From NCBI GenBank assembly GCA_949358305.1, contig OX442317.1, positions 16,548,516-16,612,515 on the forward strand: a DNA stretch of 64,000 nucleotides. The letters run 5' to 3'. A model generated the notes under the pieces. It was not told where the DNA came from and searched no databases. It saw nothing but the letters and a program-made list of their open reading frames with translations. The DNA comes from Strigamia acuminata. Lineage: Eukaryota; Arthropoda; Chilopoda; Geophilomorpha; Linotaeniidae. Made by a program: the position numbers and the translations under genes. Numbering within the stretch: position 1 is the first letter of the stretch; each line of letters begins with the position of its first letter. Below are positions 21,934 through 32,232 of the stretch, in pieces.

Positions 21934-23205
21934 TGTGACGATTACCTTCTGGAGATAGCAATTGCTAAACTAAAGTGTGAACTATCTGTGTGAAAGTGTA
22001 AAATATGCAAACCTGATGTTTTCTCAAAACATATAACATTTATTCCGGTTGAAACTTATATAACTATTATGCCTACAAGTGGCTAAAATGACGATAAGTT
22101 AAACTATACAGTTATGTGGCAAAAGCCCTGAAATAATATCATTTGAAGGCTTCAGTCATGCAATAAGAATTTGTAACGGTCTTATTGCTGTGACGTAAAA
22201 GATGTCATCTATGAATGGCTTTGGCTTCTAAATGGTCCGGGATTTGGTTCTAAAAGGCGTGTAAATGGTTAGGCTGGGTGGGTTATATCCGAGAGGTGCG
22301 GTTGACTTTTCTGTATCGTCACACACATCGCATCGCAGATAATTATTGTAATCAATAATTACCGCGAGATGTAACAATGTGAGAATAAATATTCATATTA
22401 ATTCTATGGAATTAATCATGATATTTTAGAGTCACAAACTTAACTTAAACTGTGAAAATAAGTAAAATATATTAAAATAGCGCCGAGCTATTTTTTGCCC
22501 CGAGTGCAATCAACATCTAAGTTAGACTTAAATGTTCCGTCAAACCAATAACGAATTGAATCGAAATATCTCGCAGGAAAGGTTATCCATCGCCGGGAAA
22601 TTACTCCACTCGGTCCTGGCTGGCGGGAGAGTAACCGGGAAATTACTCCGCGTCGATTACTCTGATAATGTGTCTGTGGAATATTAAATACTCCACTCTA
22701 GATGCTACATTACCAATGCGTCTGTGAATTTTACTCCACTCTAGATTCTGCATTCTACAACGGAATGTTGGCATGAAGCTGGAGGGAGTGCGTCTGTGGG
22801 TTGTACCCCACTCTAGATCCTACACTTAAATGTGTCTGTGAATTACTCACTCTAGTTACGACATTTCTACAACGGAATGTTGGCATGAAGAGGCGGGCAG
22901 TGTGTCTGTGAGTCTTCTACCCACTCTAGATACTTACACTAAATACAAGGTATTTCTACAACGGATTGTCGGAACGCAGAGAAGTATAATATGTGCTCAA
23001 GTAATATCAGTATCAAACAAAAACAGAACAAGAGCGAGCTATATCCGTTTTGCAGGGGGATATATACTCGGTGAGGAGAATAGCTGTTCAGTGATCCAAT
23101 GGGATCACTGGGCAGTCAAATCCATCCAATCCCAGATCAGAGGAAGTGGATACTCAGGACATAGTCTTCTACTAGGTCCACTACAGGAACTGGATACGCA
23201 GGACG
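21934..23205 (-). mobile_element. Gypsy-A 5' LTR, part left of the Gypsy-B insertion
   Basis: Starts TGTGACG next to the primer-binding site. Near its inner end it shares with the Gypsy-B LTR a pair of motifs, GGAAGTGGATACT and GGAACTGGATAC..CAGGAC, at matching spacing (23141-23200 here, about 24580-24640 in B). This indicates that the remaining ~330 bp of U3 lie beyond Gypsy-B, outside the window. A degenerate tandem repeat with GTCTGTGA, CCACTCTAGAT and ACAACGGAATGTTGGCATGAAG words occupies about 22660-22975. Confidence 0.7.
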
Positions 23206-24965
23206 TGTGACGGTGACGACCACAACTCCCATTTAACAATGGTACCGGGAAGAGATCGCAATAAAATACAGTGAATACAATACGAGATAAATATAAGAGA
23301 CAATACAATCAACACACTATAGTTTATTGTTGGCAAACAATAATATCAAAGCTAATTTATACATAAGACTAATGCCGACATTTGGCCCGTTAAATAACCA
23401 TTTTAACTATACAACAAGTTTAGCCAAATGGCTCTATACTAATATCATTACGTGTCCATGGGATGGGAGCGGTTTTCCCATCGCTCGACCTGGTTATAGA
23501 TGTCATCTAAGCCGGATGGCTGTGTCCTGGAGTCCGATACGGCTTCGCTGGTTCCTTGGTTCGCTTGTGTAAATTATCGCACGTCGATAAATCGAATGAT
23601 CTGAGCATTGCGGTTGACTTTGTCTGCACCGCCACAACTTTGGGAGGATATTGGTGTAAGTAAATGTATCCATTCACTTATCAATATTCCGCTTACGAAT
23701 TATATTTAATTCGTGTCGTTGTGAGTTTCTATTAGATATTTCGCGGATAAGTTGTCATCAACTTTATCGGTTATATTGAGTTCAATATAAGATTAAGTCT
23801 TTAGACTTGATTTGTCCAACTGGTTGTCAAATTAAGTTTTGCTGTTATAAATAAAGTGAAGATTAGGCTTCCCGTCGCAACACACAATTGCCGTCGAAAG
23901 AAATATACGCCTTGCAATGCAGAACGGTATCAAGCGTCCCCTGCGTCGCAACACGGTCGTTCGTCTGGCGATTGACGGTATCACGTACACAGGAGTCGAT
24001 AGCTCGCGGCTCCGCACAGCAGTATAATCTCTCGCGGTACTAATAATAGACCGACTACTTTGGCATCGAATACCATGAGAATCAGCTTGCCAAACACTTG
24101 GTGCTACTCGTGGTTACTGTAAAACAGACTGCTTTGGCACCATCCGGTGAAGGAACTAATTCTCAACAGCAACGATGCTACTTGCGGTAACGGAATACGT
24201 TCATACCGAGAAAGACCACATGGTCCTGTCCGGAGGATACTGAATTGCACAACGGCGGGTTCTCCTTCGGCGTCGCAACCGTAAACTGTAACACTTATGC
24301 AACATAATGATCCCAGCACTTCGACTTCAATTGCCGGCGGTGGCATGATTCTGTAGAATCATGCAACGGTTCTTTGCGAATAAATCAACAAAGAACCAAA
24401 AGGTTTTTTACGTGAACAATGAATCATATTTCTTAAGTAACAATACCAAACAGAAAATAATCAAACAGAGCTGCTGAATGGCCGGTTGTTTGGGTTTATA
24501 TAACCTGACTGGATTAGGGATTAATCCAATCAACCAACTGGAACATGGGTTCCACGAATCCCTCCAATCTCGTATCACCGGAAGTGGATACTGAGGAGCA
24601 ATATGCTAATTCACACCACAACCGGAACTGGATACCCAGGACCGGAAATGGATCCACCAATCACATCGATCGGTTGATCGATGGATTATCAAATCTCCAT
24701 TTCTGCTGAACTAGAGATTCCCATCACTTAGTGTGAACAATAATTATTAATATATATTTATATTAATCCTAATAAAGTGTCGTTTCATACAAATAAATAT
24801 ATTCTTATATTTATTTACCAGTTTCTTAACTCGCAATTCAATTTTACCGCTGAATTATAATCGCGCCATCTAGTGACGACTCGGAGCATTGACAAATGCG
24901 GGTTTCGCCGAAAACACTTAGAATTCGGCCGTGTTATTAATAAATAGCACTTATAAACCGTCATA
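23206..24965 (-). mobile_element. Gypsy-B 3' LTR
   Basis: 1760 bp. The plus-strand left edge is TGTGACGGTGACGACC; the right edge is ..ACCGTCATA followed by the complement of a polypurine tract (CATCCCCCTT, 24966-24975). In sense orientation a TATATAAA box lies near 24504-24497 and an AATAAA near 23330-23325. Where overlap allows, it looks identical to the 5' LTR pieces at 35431-35821 and 63594-64000. Short open frames inside have no coding meaning. Confidence 0.88.
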
Positions 24966-25430
24966 CATCCCCCTTAATTACTCAACTTATAAATTTTATT
25001 CATAAGTTTATGTTATTCTTGCGAAATGACTTTATTAATAACTCAAAACAGGACTTTTTTCATCCTGAACAGCTGAGTGCGTGTGCGTGTGACTCAAAAT
25101 AAATTTCATATTTCTGATGTGCGCAACAATTCTTTTAATGAATTATCAAAAATAAAATATTATTTGGTTACAATAAAACAACTGGAAACTTTTACAATAC
25201 TTAGTCTCATTTCTTCACACAATTATTATTTTCAAATAACAGGAATTTTAACATAATTTTTTGGTAAAATTATTTCTTTTTTAGGATCATCTCTTGATTT
25301 TCCTCTAAAAACATGACTTTTCATATCACAAAATGCTTATTGAAATTGTTTTAAACAGAATACTCTTGTATTTGTACGTTAATTCTAACACTCTTTAAAG
25401 TTTTCTCAATTTAGCAATTAACTCCGCGAG
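24966..25430 (-). other. Gypsy-B 3' untranslated region and polypurine tract
   Basis: AT-rich, no gene. The minus-strand sequence just before the LTR is AAGGGGGATG, the plus-strand priming site by analogy with other LTR elements. Confidence 0.65.
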
Positions 25431-27107
25431 TCACTTGACTTCTTCTTCATCAGACTCCGATCCTTCACTCTCTTTCTTAAGAGTCTCACTGGACTCACCG
25501 ACTTCGGACTTTTCTAGGGGAAGAAATTCCGCTGGTCTTCGGTCGATGACGAAATTGGGTTCTTCACCTATATCTTCTGCGGGTGGAGATTTCGGCGAGT
25601 ACTCCGGAGACCTTGGTTCATATTCTGGGGTCTTCTCAACTAACTCGTAACTTTCTTCAATGACCTTCTTCGAAGCGTCGTATATCTCCGCAATGCAGGG
25701 GAGTCCGTAGAACCATGAAGGGTTTATTAATCCTTTTCCGTCGGTGTTGACTCTGTCAATTAGCAGTGTCCATATGTGTTCCAGCACAGCAAAAGATTCG
25801 CCTCGATTGGCGTTAAATATCAACTTCATCACATGGACAGCATAGTTGATGTTCGAGGGATCGGTAGAGTCTGAGCGCATTTGTTCCGTGATTTTCTCGG
25901 CAATTCTAAAAAGCGTCGGAAAATAGTAGCTCACCTCGTATTCGAATAGATGCGCTATTTTCGCTCCTGGTGGAGGGAAAAAAGGTTCCACAAGAAGTTC
26001 ATTTTCGGCTTCTTTTTCGTTCTCCTTGGATACCGTTTGACATCCTTTATCGACGACTGTTGTACTCTGTGGTTTTCGGGAGCTCTCTAGAGCTTCTGGC
26101 GGAATTCTCAGATCTTGCATTTCCCTTCCTAGTGGAGTGGTTATGGCGTTCAAGAACTCCGGGCTGATGTACGGCGATCTTCCGTCACTGGAGAGGACAA
26201 TTTTACACTCCGGGCAAGTTGCCCACAACCTGGCCGGGGGAGGGTGAATTCCCATGACCACAAACGGCAGAAAGCTGGGGCGCCAAGGTTGGCCTTTGGG
26301 CCGCTTCTTTGTGCCCTCGCAATTGGAACATTGCGCCAGGTGGCCTCCGGTTCCCGATCCCGAGACCCACCCGACGGCGGAACAAAAAGGACATGGCACT
26401 TCGTCCTTCGAGAGTACCATATTATCATGTGGTTTGCCGTTCTCTTTATCTTGTTTACACTGGTCTCGTCTTTTCTGGATCTGACGAACTTTATTTGCCA
26501 ACTTTTGGCGATCTGACCATGCGCTGGTATTTGACCTATTCCTAGGTTGGTCGGACCTTCGGTAGGAGGAATACGACCTTTTTTCCCGGTCTCGGTCTGG
26601 TGAATCGTTAAATCTAACGTATTCTCTTTTTGAACGCTCTTGGCCAGTACAAGAGGAAGGTGTAGCGTCTTCCGAAGTTCGGCGGCGTTTAGCTTCCATT
26701 GGTGGAGATTTTCTTCTTCGTTCGGGCGACTTGACTTGGTTGTACACAATTTCCACCTTTCGCGGTTTACTGGTACTCGGCTGGTTTTTTGCAATTGGCG
26801 GATTATTTCTGGCGAAATCATCCGCTTTTATCTTTGGAATAACAAATGGCTTCGCCGTTGATTCTTTTTTGGCCGGTTCCTCCTGTAACGTGGGGGTTCC
26901 GGGTGGACCAAGCTCAGTGGGGAGCAATTCGGGATGTTGGCGAGCCCAACTCAAAATATCCCAGCCCCTGGCGTTGATAATCACGGGTGTTTTGGGACAC
27001 CCTTCTACGAATACGGCAGCGGCCGAAGGAGGTGCCGTTACTTCTTCATCGGAGGAAGAGGATTCGATCAACACGTATTTCCTCTTTTTTTCGATCTTTT
27101 TTCCCAT
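25431..27107 (-). CDS. Gypsy-B ORF3, non-envelope Cys-module protein
   Basis: 558 residues from ATG 27107 (MGKKIEKKRKYVL), just after a TTCTCTAG splice acceptor. It occupies the env position but has no signal peptide, no transmembrane segment and no glycoprotein features. Order: basic start, acidic Ser stretch, a WxxxHPExLP motif (ARQHPELLP), a long basic disordered region, then a conserved module beginning RRDQC and PHDNMV, with CPFC (about residue 239), 17 residues, CSNC, 34 residues, CPEC and then YISPEFL; an acidic Glu/Ser C-terminus. Gypsy-C ORF3 (46529-48010) has the same module with identical spacing, so it is a real protein family. The module looks like a metal-binding ribbon; RNA or DNA binding is inference. 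I do not know this family by name. Confidence 0.8.
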   Translation of the reverse strand: MGKKIEKKRKYVLIESSSSDEEVTAPPSAAAVFVEGCPKTPVIINARGWDILSWARQHPELLPTELGPPGTPTLQEEPAKKESTAKPFVIPKIKADDFARNNPPIAKNQPSTSKPRKVEIVYNQVKSPERRRKSPPMEAKRRRTSEDATPSSCTGQERSKREYVRFNDSPDRDREKRSYSSYRRSDQPRNRSNTSAWSDRQKLANKVRQIQKRRDQCKQDKENGKPHDNMVLSKDEVPCPFCSAVGWVSGSGTGGHLAQCSNCEGTKKRPKGQPWRPSFLPFVVMGIHPPPARLWATCPECKIVLSSDGRSPYISPEFLNAITTPLGREMQDLRIPPEALESSRKPQSTTVVDKGCQTVSKENEKEAENELLVEPFFPPPGAKIAHLFEYEVSYYFPTLFRIAEKITEQMRSDSTDPSNINYAVHVMKLIFNANRGESFAVLEHIWTLLIDRVNTDGKGLINPSWFYGLPCIAEIYDASKKVIEESYELVEKTPEYEPRSPEYSPKSPPAEDIGEEPNFVIDRRPAEFLPLEKSEVGESSETLKKESEGSESDEEEVK

Positions 27108-27930
27108 TTTTCTAGAGAAAATAATATAGAGAATCTTGTCAATACGATTTATTTAATAAAATTTATACCGCCATCTATCGTGAAAATTTATCAACTTTCT
27201 CGATGGTTTCGATATATTTTTATATCGGGATTTTACGTGCGGCTTTTTTACTATTCGTAATATTCTTGATAAACTTATCTTTGAAATACTTACACTAGGA
27301 ATCTCCTGAATCCACTTAAGTATTCACAATGATGTGGTGCCGATTTTTTAATTGACAAAACTCGTTGCTTTTAGCGAAGATGTTCTTCGCCAACGTAGAG
27401 ATTCTAATTTTATATATAAAATAGTCGTGAATATCTCTTGATATATTAAATTTATCATTACTTACACGTAACACTCTTAGTACAACGTTGAAGCGTCGTG
27501 ATGATGTTTCGAATTTTCTCGAAGGAGAAATTTTTCTTCCTCACGCCGAGGTCACGTGTTCGTCTTTTTTCAGACGAAATTAATCACCGAAGTTTTCTCT
27601 CGTCCTTTTCTATCATGAAAGGATTATAACATTAAGTCCCGACATATAATGTCCCGAGTTTATTGGTAATATATGGGTCTTACCACGAATATCGAGGTTT
27701 TTCTTGAAAGAAATCGCGACGAACTTTTCTATCGACGCAGGTGTCAAAGTTGACTCGCACATGTGTGTGAAGCTTGTGAGAGAACAAATCCTCTACTCTC
27801 TACCCGGGGTATTTTCACCATATTCTCCTATAGGTTTATGATTTAACCATGACTAATTTGTGGGTCAAAAGTGACCCGATTTTTTATCTTTTTAAATACT
27901 TTATATTTTATTTAAAAAAATACGCTATCA
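27108..27930 (-). promoter_or_regulatory. Gypsy-B pol-ORF3 spacer with putative leader intron
   Basis: In minus orientation a donor ATTCGTG/GTAAGA (27684/27683) and an acceptor TTCTCTAG (27112) bracket a 572-nt AT-rich intron ending just before the ORF3 ATG. A GTCGATAGAAAAG word precedes the donor, resembling GTCGAGAAAG at the same place in Gypsy-C. This supports separate ORF3 transcription from an internal promoter, or a trailer exon joined to a leader donor. Confidence 0.5.
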
Positions 27931-30900
27931 CTAGCGGCGATCTTGAATCAGATGTATAAAATCTGTTGTGCATTCTTGATCTGTCGTAGAAATTCGCTTC
28001 GTACGAGGTTGCAGTTGTGGAAGTTCACAACTTCTTTTCCTTTTCCTAAGGTTATAATCATGTTTTGGATTATTAACTACGATGTCGCTTTCTTTTGAAG
28101 CGGGTGTTGTAACTTCTTCGGGATCTAATTCCATATTAGCAGAATTATTTCCTAATTCTTGATTATTTAATTCACTTGAATTATTTACGGTTGAACTTTC
28201 GTTCATCCAATCAGGGTTTGGGTGATTCTCTACTCTTCCACTCTTTTGGTCGAGTGTCCAAGTCTCAATCGGGTAAGATGGGATATAAGGTGAGAGATCA
28301 TCAGTATTTATGGATGGTTCTATTGATCCATCAACTAATTTTCTCAACTTATAAGCACCTCCAGGTAAAACTTCCGTAATTTCCCACGGTCCATCTCGTT
28401 TCTCGGCGAAACCTTTAGTAATTCCTTTCTCTTTATTTGAAAGGATGTGAGTGGCTTTCCATACCAAATCACCGACAGTATATTCACAAATGTGAAATTT
28501 ATTTCTGTGAATCTTGTCGTGTCTCTCATAATTTGCTTGAATACGCAAATGCATCTCTTGATGTGCTCGACGTAAAATTCCAAGTAAATTATATACGTAT
28601 TCTTCCGGGTTATTCTTGTCAAATGCATTTGCATGTTGAATGATCCGAGGATCAAAGGGAAGAGGTACATTTCTTCCTGTGTTCAATAAGAATGGCGTTG
28701 CGCCTGTAACTTCTGATTTAGCCGTTCTCGAGGCAAATGCAAATTCGTTTAAGAATCTCGGCCAATGGGAGTGAATGTCTGAATAAAGAGCCAGCATTAT
28801 TTTGATGTCTCTATTGGCCCTTTCCGTAGGATTGGCCTGAGCGTGATATGGACTCACATGAGCCATTCTGATGTTGTGTTTTTTACAAAACTCTTCATAA
28901 ATCGTGGATATGAATTGGCTCCCGTTATCACTAACAATTTTCTTTGGGTATCCCCATCTATGAATCACTTCTCCTAACCTATTCACAATAGATTCACTAG
29001 ATGCCTTACTTAAAGGGAATAATTCTACCCATTTAGTACATTGATCTATAATTACTAATACAAATCTGTATTGGCTTCTTCCTGTCGGTTTGGGACCCAT
29101 TAAATCAATGCAGATTACTTCCCACGGGTAAGACATGTTATGAGGAGTGTAACTCGCTCTATGCTTCTTATGTTGACAGGGCTTGTATTGCTGGCAATGA
29201 ATACAACTTCGGACGTAATTGCGAGTATCTTTATTCATCTTCGGCCAGTAATATATAAGTTTTGCTCGTTCGAGCGTCTTACTCATCCCTGCATGTCCAC
29301 TTAATGGATGTCCGTGACAGGCAAACAGTACTCTTCGTACTAATGACGGTGGAATGACAGCTTTAAATCCGTTTCCAGAGTCATTCAATTCCTCTTCAAA
29401 CGTTGGTTTGAAATAAATCAGCATTTCATTACCATTTTCTTCTTGAAAATCTAATTGGTAACCTTGGACTGCTTTCATCCATTCTTTAGTTTTCTTAAAC
29501 TTTCTTTGTTCGATTTCATCTCGTTTCAGATGATCGATTATCATTCTACACTCTTTGTCGGCTAGTTGAGCTTCTATAATTTCTTCTCGAGTCGGTGGAA
29601 CTTCCTTTAAAACTTCCGTTAAAGCACTAAATAGTGTTTCTTCTGTAGCTTCATCCATTTTCTCCCCCTTTTCCAAAGTATTGTATAATAATTTGGAATA
29701 ATCGAAATGAAGCTGCACATTCGTTAGAAATTGGCAATCTTCTTTATTATTCCTTCGAATAATTTCTCGATTTCCGTCCCATTCTGGCCAGAATTGAGTA
29801 ATCTCGATTGGCTCACAATAATCATTCTCTGGAATGTCTTCGATCTCCAAAGGCGCTCTCGAGAAGGCGTCGGCAACTTGGTTCTGGGTACCTCGTCGAT
29901 ATTTAATCTTAAAGGCGCCACATTGAAGTTTAATTGCCCAACGACCAAATCGTCCCGATGGTTCTGGTGTTCCCATTAGCCATTTTAATGCTTCGGCGTC
30001 TGATTCCAAAGTAAATGTCGTATATTCGATATACGGTCGGAATTTGTCGACTGCCCACACTACTGCTAAACACTCGAGTTCGGGTGTTGAGTAGCGTACT
30101 TCTGCCCCTCGTAAGACTCGACTAGCATAAGCTACGGGTCTAGGAGTCATGATCATTTCTCTTTTTCCTTCATCGAAGAATTCCACATCTTGGCATAACA
30201 CACTACCAAGTCCATCATGTGATGCGTCTGTCAAGATTACGAATGGTTTCATCATATCTGGCATTAACAAAACTTGTGTTTCGTCACATAAAATATTTTT
30301 TATTGTTTCAAAAGCTTTCTCTTGTTCTTCTCCCCATTCGAACACTGCTTTATCATGCATCATGCTAGTTAGAGGCCTAGCAATTTTTGCATGTTCGGGA
30401 ATAAATTTCCGGAAGAAATTTGACAAGCCATGAAATCGTTGAATATCCTTGGAATTCTTAGGAGTTGGATATTTCCTAACGGATACTATCTTGTCTGGGT
30501 CAGGTGCTAATCCGGTTGGAGTTATCAAATGACCCAAAAATTTGAGTGTAGTTTTTCCAAATTTTGATTTTTCCTTATTTACTGATAAGTTGGCCTTATC
30601 TAGTCTTTCCAACACATCTTTGATATGTTCAAGATGTTTCTCCCAAGTGGTGGAGAAGATTATCACGTCGTCCAAATAGACTAACGCGTGTTTGTATAAT
30701 GCTTCGCCCATCACTCGTTCCATTAAGAACTGAAATGTACACGGCGCATTGCAAAGACCAAAAGGCATGCGGACAAATTGGTAATTGCCTTTCGGAGTAT
30801 AAAAGGCTGTTTTCTGTCTATCTTCCTCGTCCATCTCGACCTGATAATAACCTTTGGTAAGGTCAAGAGACGTGAAATATTTTGCCTGATTTGTATTGTG

Positions 30901-32232
30901 GAGTAACAAATCAATACTTGGCATTTGTATGGCGTTGATTTCGGTGATTGCATTCAACCACCGATAATCGATACATAAACGATAAGTACCATTTGGTTTG
31001 GCTACGATTACTGGATGACTTATGTAAGGTCCAGTAGCTCTTTCAATCAAATTATCCGCTTCTAATTCTTCTACTAATTTAGTCATAATGGCTATTTTAG
31101 CAGGGTTATACATTCGAAATGGTTGTTTTTTCCACGTTACATCCTTTTTAAAGGTGATCTTATGCTTTATTATGTTAGTACATCCGACTTTATCTCTAAA
31201 GACGTTCTTAACACTAGCAATTACTTCGCGTAATTTACTTTTTTCCTCATCTGAACAGTCACAATCCTTTACCAGCAATTCTTCCCAATTATCTGGCGTG
31301 TGTGTGGCTGTTGCGTTGTCAGTCAACACTTGTACTCGAGCTAAATTACAATTTAACTCGTCAGTTTCGTAGGGTGCAGTCCAGTCGGACTTGCTGTCGC
31401 AAGTAAATACAGCTCGTGCTGGATTTAAATTAATTTTGGTTCGGCGCATAAAATTATGTCCGATAATTAATCCACACACATTATTATCCAAAATGATAAA
31501 ATTTATCGGTGTGAATTCTGCTCCATCTGCCCATTGTACACACAAAGTAATTTGTCCCAGTGGAATATGAGTAACTCCAACTGCACAAACTCTCATGTGT
31601 TTTGGACAATCTTGTATGAAATCGGGAGATGCACAAGTTTTACTTAGTAATTGCAACCCAATAAAACACTGTGTGGCTCCTGAGTCCATCAAAGCATTAT
31701 AGGTGAGTCCACCTATTGTAATTTTCATTCGGGGGTCGTCGATGTGATTTCCCAATTTATTAATTCGTTCGATGCCATCTTTTCGTTTTAACTGACTCTC
31801 GTTAATGTAAGATTTTAATCTCGCAAATCTGGAGGATTTGGAGTCGGGATTCAAATTATCAATCATTGATTGTAAATTCTCGAATACTCCTCCACTAGAA
31901 CTGGTGGATTCATCACGAATATTAAGATTGGATGTATCTTGTATCAATCTAGCTAAAGATTCGTCCCCCTTATCTAGAGAAAACAGGTCGTCGTGAAAAT
32001 TCAAGAACGGGTTTGCTGTCTCCTCTGCCGGAAAGGGCGTATTTGATGCGATTTTAAACTTATAATTCCAGTTCCTTTTCCGTGTCTTCCGGTTAGGACG
32101 AGCACGCTTAATTTCTTTATCTTGAATAGTTAATTTATCCAAAGTTTCGGAAAGTGCTTGTTCCAAGTCTGGTGGTAAAATTCCTTCGGAATTATTAATA
32201 GGGGGTTCGAAGACCCCCGCCACTAGTTTTTT
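27931..32232 (-). CDS. pol: Gypsy-B Pol polyprotein, complete
   Basis: About 1430 residues, entered by -1 frameshift at 32232-32226 (its first in-frame codon after the site is not ATG). Domains counted from 32223: aspartic protease NALMDSGATQCFIG (about 175), reverse transcriptase YLDDVIIFS (about 518), RNase H ILTDASHDGLGSVLCQ (about 663), integrase zinc finger with HGHPLSGHAG and CIHCQQ (about 968-1010), and integrase catalytic D (IDLMGP, about 1039), D (VSDNGSQF, about 1094), E (NPTERANRD, about 1130), followed by a GPWEITEV..YKLRKL C-terminal fold. The order PR-RT-RH-IN is diagnostic of Ty3/Gypsy. All catalytic residues are present and the frame is open, so it is probably functional. Confidence 0.93.
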   Translation of the reverse strand, partial: KKLVAGVFEPPINNSEGILPPDLEQALSETLDKLTIQDKEIKRARPNRKTRKRNWNYKFKIASNTPFPAEETANPFLNFHDDLFSLDKGDESLARLIQDTSNLNIRDESTSSSGGVFENLQSMIDNLNPDSKSSRFARLKSYINESQLKRKDGIERINKLGNHIDDPRMKITIGGLTYNALMDSGATQCFIGLQLLSKTCASPDFIQDCPKHMRVCAVGVTHIPLGQITLCVQWADGAEFTPINFIILDNNVCGLIIGHNFMRRTKINLNPARAVFTCDSKSDWTAPYETDELNCNLARVQVLTDNATATHTPDNWEELLVKDCDCSDEEKSKLREVIASVKNVFRDKVGCTNIIKHKITFKKDVTWKKQPFRMYNPAKIAIMTKLVEELEADNLIERATGPYISHPVIVAKPNGTYRLCIDYRWLNAITEINAIQMPSIDLLLHNTNQAKYFTSLDLTKGYYQVEMDEEDRQKTAFYTPKGNYQFVRMPFGLCNAPCTFQFLMERVMGEALYKHALVYLDDVIIFSTTWEKHLEHIKDVLERLDKANLSVNKEKSKFGKTTLKFLGHLITPTGLAPDPDKIVSVRKYPTPKNSKDIQRFHGLSNFFRKFIPEHAKIARPLTSMMHDKAVFEWGEEQEKAFETIKNILCDETQVLLMPDMMKPFVILTDASHDGLGSVLCQDVEFFDEGKREMIMTPRPVAYASRVLRGAEVRYSTPELECLAVVWAVDKFRPYIEYTTFTLESDAEALKWLMGTPEPSGRFGRWAIKLQCGAFKIKYRRGTQNQVADAFSRAPLEIEDIPENDYCEPIEITQFWPEWDGNREIIRRNNKEDCQFLTNVQLHFDYSKLLYNTLEKGEKMDEATEETLFSALTEVLKEVPPTREEIIEAQLADKECRMIIDHLKRDEIEQRKFKKTKEWMKAVQGYQLDFQEENGNEMLIYFKPTFEEELNDSGNGFKAVIPPSLVRRVLFACHGHPLSGHAGMSKTLERAKLIYYWPKMNKDTRNYVRSCIHCQQYKPCQHKKHRASYTPHNMSYPWEVICIDLMGPKPTGRSQYRFVLVIIDQCTKWVELFPLSKASSESIVNRLGEVIHRWGYPKKIVSDNGSQFISTIYEEFCKKHNIRMAHVSPYHAQANPTERANRDIKIMLALYSDIHSHWPRFLNEFAFASRTAKSEVTGATPFLLNTGRNVPLPFDPRIIQHANAFDKNNPEEYVYNLLGILRRAHQEMHLRIQANYERHDKIHRNKFHICEYTVGDLVWKATHILSNKEKGITKGFAEKRDGPWEITEVLPGGAYKLRKLVDGSIEPSINTDDLSPYIPSYPIETWTLDQKSGRVENHPNPDWMNESSTVNNSSELNNQELGNNSANMELDPEEVTTPASKESDIVVNNPKHDYNLRKRKRSCELPQLQPRTKRISTTDQECTTDFIHLIQDRR
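32201..32232 (-). promoter_or_regulatory. Gypsy-B -1 ribosomal frameshift signal
   Basis: Minus-strand A AAA AAC (32232-32226), then gag stop TAG (32225-32223). A 7-nt spacer leads to stem GGGGGT (32218-32213) pairing with ACCCCC (32206-32201), with a 6-nt loop CTTCGA. Confidence 0.8.

Larger units (their letters stand above)
16345..23205 (-). mobile_element. Ty3/Gypsy element A, 3' truncated, 5' LTR interrupted
   Basis: Reading on the minus strand: 5' LTR part (23205-21934), tRNA-Gln primer-binding site (21931-21914), gag (21082-19025), -1 frameshift cassette, then pol (19034 to about 16345). Similarity to the other two pol proteins stops at the equivalent of EAQL, just before integrase, and repeat-derived sequence follows, so integrase, 3' end and 3' LTR are missing. 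The 5' LTR is cut at 23205/23206 by insertion of Gypsy-B. It is the outermost and probably oldest layer of the nest. Confidence 0.85.

Noticed and set aside
22313-22321. CGTCACA as the natural end of a short (388-bp) Gypsy-A LTR
   Set aside because: The paired motifs shared with the Gypsy-B LTR lie beyond it at matching spacing, so a ~1.6-kb LTR interrupted by Gypsy-B fits better. Not fully excluded.
23327-23572. 81-codon frame in the Gypsy-B LTRs (also 35552-35797)
   Set aside because: Plus-strand frame in a minus-strand LTR, duplicated only as part of the LTR.
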